Shown here in pieces: positions 5,685-6,362 of a stretch of 6,362 bases of DNA. The notes beneath the pieces were generated by a model. That model did no database searches, was not told the origin of the DNA, and saw only the letters and a program-made list of their open reading frames with translations. Position numbers and translations under genes: made by a program. Source of the stretch: Deltaproteobacteria bacterium (lineage in GTDB: Bacteria > Desulfobacterota > Desulfobacteria > Desulfobacterales > JAFDHS01); the NCBI GenBank assembly GCA_019308655.1, contig JAFDHS010000092.1:1-6362 (forward strand), in the 5' to 3' direction. Positions within the stretch are counted from its first letter, which is position 1. Each line of letters opens with the position of its first letter.

Positions 5685-5757
5685 GGGCCCATAGCTCAGT
5701 TGGAAGAGCCACCGGCTCATAACCGGTAGGTCCCTGGTTCGAGCCCAGGTGGGCCCA
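5685..5757 (+). tRNA. tRNA with CAT anticodon, probably tRNA-Ile2 (or elongator tRNA-Met)
   Basis: A full 73-nt cloverleaf is visible. The acceptor stem GGGCCCA (5685-5691) pairs with TGGGCCC (5750-5756), with discriminator A5757 and no encoded CCA. The D stem is GCTC/GAGC (5694-5697 with 5706-5709) and the D loop contains GG. The anticodon stem ACCGG/CCGGT (5711-5715 with 5723-5727) carries loop CTCATAA with anticodon CAT at 5718-5720. The T stem CCTGG/CCAGG encloses TTCGAGC. An initiator tRNA is excluded: the acceptor starts with a paired G-C and the anticodon stem lacks three G-C pairs. CAT is read either by elongator Met or by Ile2, in which TilS changes C34 to lysidine so that AUA is read. 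Base pairs C4-G69 and C5-G68 match the known E. coli Ile2 identity pattern, whereas tRNA-Met has U4-A69 and A5-U68. Confidence is high for the tRNA and moderate for Ile2. Confidence 0.95.
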
Positions 5758-5897
5758 TATCTCATTAACCATTCAAATAGAAAAGAATTTTGCAGCACAT
5801 TCTATTTTATTCAAATTCAAAAACGGTTAAAAAAATAATGGCGATATGAGATGGAAAAATGAAACTGAAGCTTTTTGATTGTAAATAGATTCGGATT
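5758..5897. other. AT-rich spacer after the tRNA
   Basis: There is no gene here. AAATAGAA (5775-5782) and TTCTATTT (5800-5807) can form an 8-bp hairpin with a 17-nt loop just 3' of the tRNA. It has no GC-rich stem or ordered T tract, so it is more likely part of the tRNA trailer than a terminator. Confidence 0.4.
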
Positions 5898-5929
5898 AAG
5901 GCGTGGGTGCTAAATACCACGCCTTTTTT
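5898..5929 (+). terminator. Strong intrinsic terminator
   Basis: AAGGCGTGG (5898-5906) pairs perfectly with CCACGCCTT (5917-5925) around a 10-nt loop, and the T run covers 5924-5929. It would end transcripts from the tRNA promoter and any read-through from dnaG-rpoD, separating them from the nif3-like gene. Confidence 0.92.
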
Positions 5930-5942
5930 GTAACCGCATAAA

Positions 5943-5961
5943 GACGGTTTGTTGACGGTTT
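5943..5961. repeat. Tandem GACGGTTT pair
   Basis: GACGGTTT occurs at 5943-5950 and 5954-5961, separated by GTT, giving an 11-bp repeat spacing of about one helical turn. The second copy overlaps a TTGACG (5952-5957) that could serve as a -35 box. Such spacing suits a pair of protein-binding sites ahead of the nif3-like gene, but two copies are too few to be sure. Confidence 0.3.
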
Positions 5962-5968
5962 AACATTC

Positions 5969-6047
5969 TTAGAGCCTGTTTAAAAACTGACGAATCGGGT
6001 GCTAAAGCGTGAAAACGGTTCGATCCCTATTTTTAAACAGGCTCTTA
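5969..6047. mobile_element. MITE-like element with 15-bp perfect inverted repeats and TTA flanks
   Basis: GAGCCTGTTTAAAAA (5972-5986) is exactly inverted as TTTTTAAACAGGCTC (6030-6044), enclosing 43 nt. The sequence TTA lies directly outside both ends (5969-5971 and 6045-6047), as expected for a 3-bp target duplication. An inner stem CGAATCG (5991-5997) with CGGTTCG (6016-6022), including one T-G wobble, lets the whole 73 nt fold into one long hairpin. There is no coding capacity. Ends starting GAGCC and a TNA target duplication are reminiscent of some IS5-family (IS1031-like) elements; that parentage is inference. It ends 22 nt before the nif3-like ATG and would be part of that transcript's leader if the promoter lies upstream. 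Confidence 0.65.
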
Positions 6048-6069
6048 ATTTCAGCGCTTGATATAAAGA

Positions 6070-6362
6070 ATGATTGCAAAAATATCTGATGTTATCAGTC
6101 TTATGGAGCGTTTGGCCCCTTTAAATCTTGCTGAACAATGGGATAATGCAGGGTTGCAGGTCGGCCAAAGGGACTGGCCTGTTCGAAAGATTCTGGTTGC
6201 TCTTGACCCTGCTGTTGATGTCGTTGCAGAAGCCTGTAAAAATAATGTCGATCTTTTAATTACACATCATCCTCTAATCTTCAAGCCTTTAAAATCTATA
6301 GATTTCAATACTCCCATCGGTTCCATAATTCAAATGGCTGTTTTACACAAAATGGCTCTATT
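6070..6362 (+). CDS. Nif3/YbgI-like (DUF34) dinuclear metal-centre protein, 5' part
   Basis: The frame is open from ATG 6070 to the window end, giving 97 codons of a protein usually about 250-370 residues long. The N-terminus MIAKISDVISLMERLAPLNL, the EQWDNAGLQVG motif (22-32), the strand ILVALDP (41-47) and ITHHPLIF with adjacent His66 and His67 are hallmarks of the Nif3-like family. Those histidines bind one or two metal ions in the toroidal hexamers of this family. The biochemical role is unsettled; proposed functions include a GTP cyclohydrolase 1 type 2-like hydrolase. The ribosome site is weak (AAAG at 6066-6069 is too close). The position after dnaG-rpoD is a familiar Desulfobacterota arrangement, often followed by a zinc-ribbon protein gene, which is not in view. 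Confidence 0.93.
   Translation, partial: MIAKISDVISLMERLAPLNLAEQWDNAGLQVGQRDWPVRKILVALDPAVDVVAEACKNNVDLLITHHPLIFKPLKSIDFNTPIGSIIQMAVLHKMAL

Noticed and set aside
5341..5772. 143-residue open frame on the minus strand
   Set aside because: It is antisense to rpoD and to the tRNA; its start, WAHLGSNQGPTGYEPVALP, is the typical spurious translation of a tRNA gene's reverse strand.
1..6362. CRISPR array, phage genes, toxin-antitoxin pair or defence system
   Set aside because: No regularly spaced repeats, integrase, transposase gene or recognisable defence domain is present on either strand.

Overview
The window looks like chromosomal DNA from a moderately AT-rich, Gram-negative sulfate-reducer-type bacterium (Desulfobacterota, probably Desulfobacterales). 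This is inferred from the style of the DnaG and RpoD proteins, the order dnaG-rpoD-tRNA-nif3, the lipobox-bearing lipoprotein and the lack of an encoded CCA on the tRNA. No database search was possible. All recognised genes are on the + strand.

Region 1 (1-1477) is the end of a histidine biosynthesis operon. It holds the last 18 codons of hisB, an unnamed lipoprotein gene starting 5 nt later, and hisA, whose ATG overlaps the lipoprotein stop (ATGA). A lipoprotein sitting between hisB and hisA is unusual.

Region 2 (1478-2075) is a roughly 600-bp gap without a convincing gene. It holds a weak terminator candidate, a more GC-rich island with overlapping small open frames and an inverted repeat, a 40-nt imperfect palindrome, and a candidate promoter before dnaG.

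Region 3 (2076-5632) is a macromolecular-synthesis pair: DNA primase dnaG (best start TTG at 2076) and, 31 nt later, the housekeeping sigma factor gene rpoD. As written, rpoD is broken. Close to position 5083/5084 the sequence jumps from sigma region 2.2 to the end of region 2.3 and changes frame, as expected if exactly 77 nt were missing. Both halves are otherwise well conserved. Either this is a very recent lesion or second copy, or it is an assembly or sequencing deletion. This is the most important thing to check in the window.

Region 4 (5633-6069) carries a good promoter, a CAT-anticodon tRNA (more likely Ile2 than elongator Met), a strong intrinsic terminator, and a 73-nt MITE-like element with perfect 15-bp terminal inverted repeats flanked by TTA duplications.

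Region 5 (6070-6362) is the 5' part of a Nif3/YbgI-type (DUF34) metal-binding protein gene that runs off the window.

I see no CRISPR array, complete insertion sequence, phage module or clearly new multi-gene system. The candidate novelties are the rpoD lesion, the MITE-like element and the repeats in the dnaG leader region.
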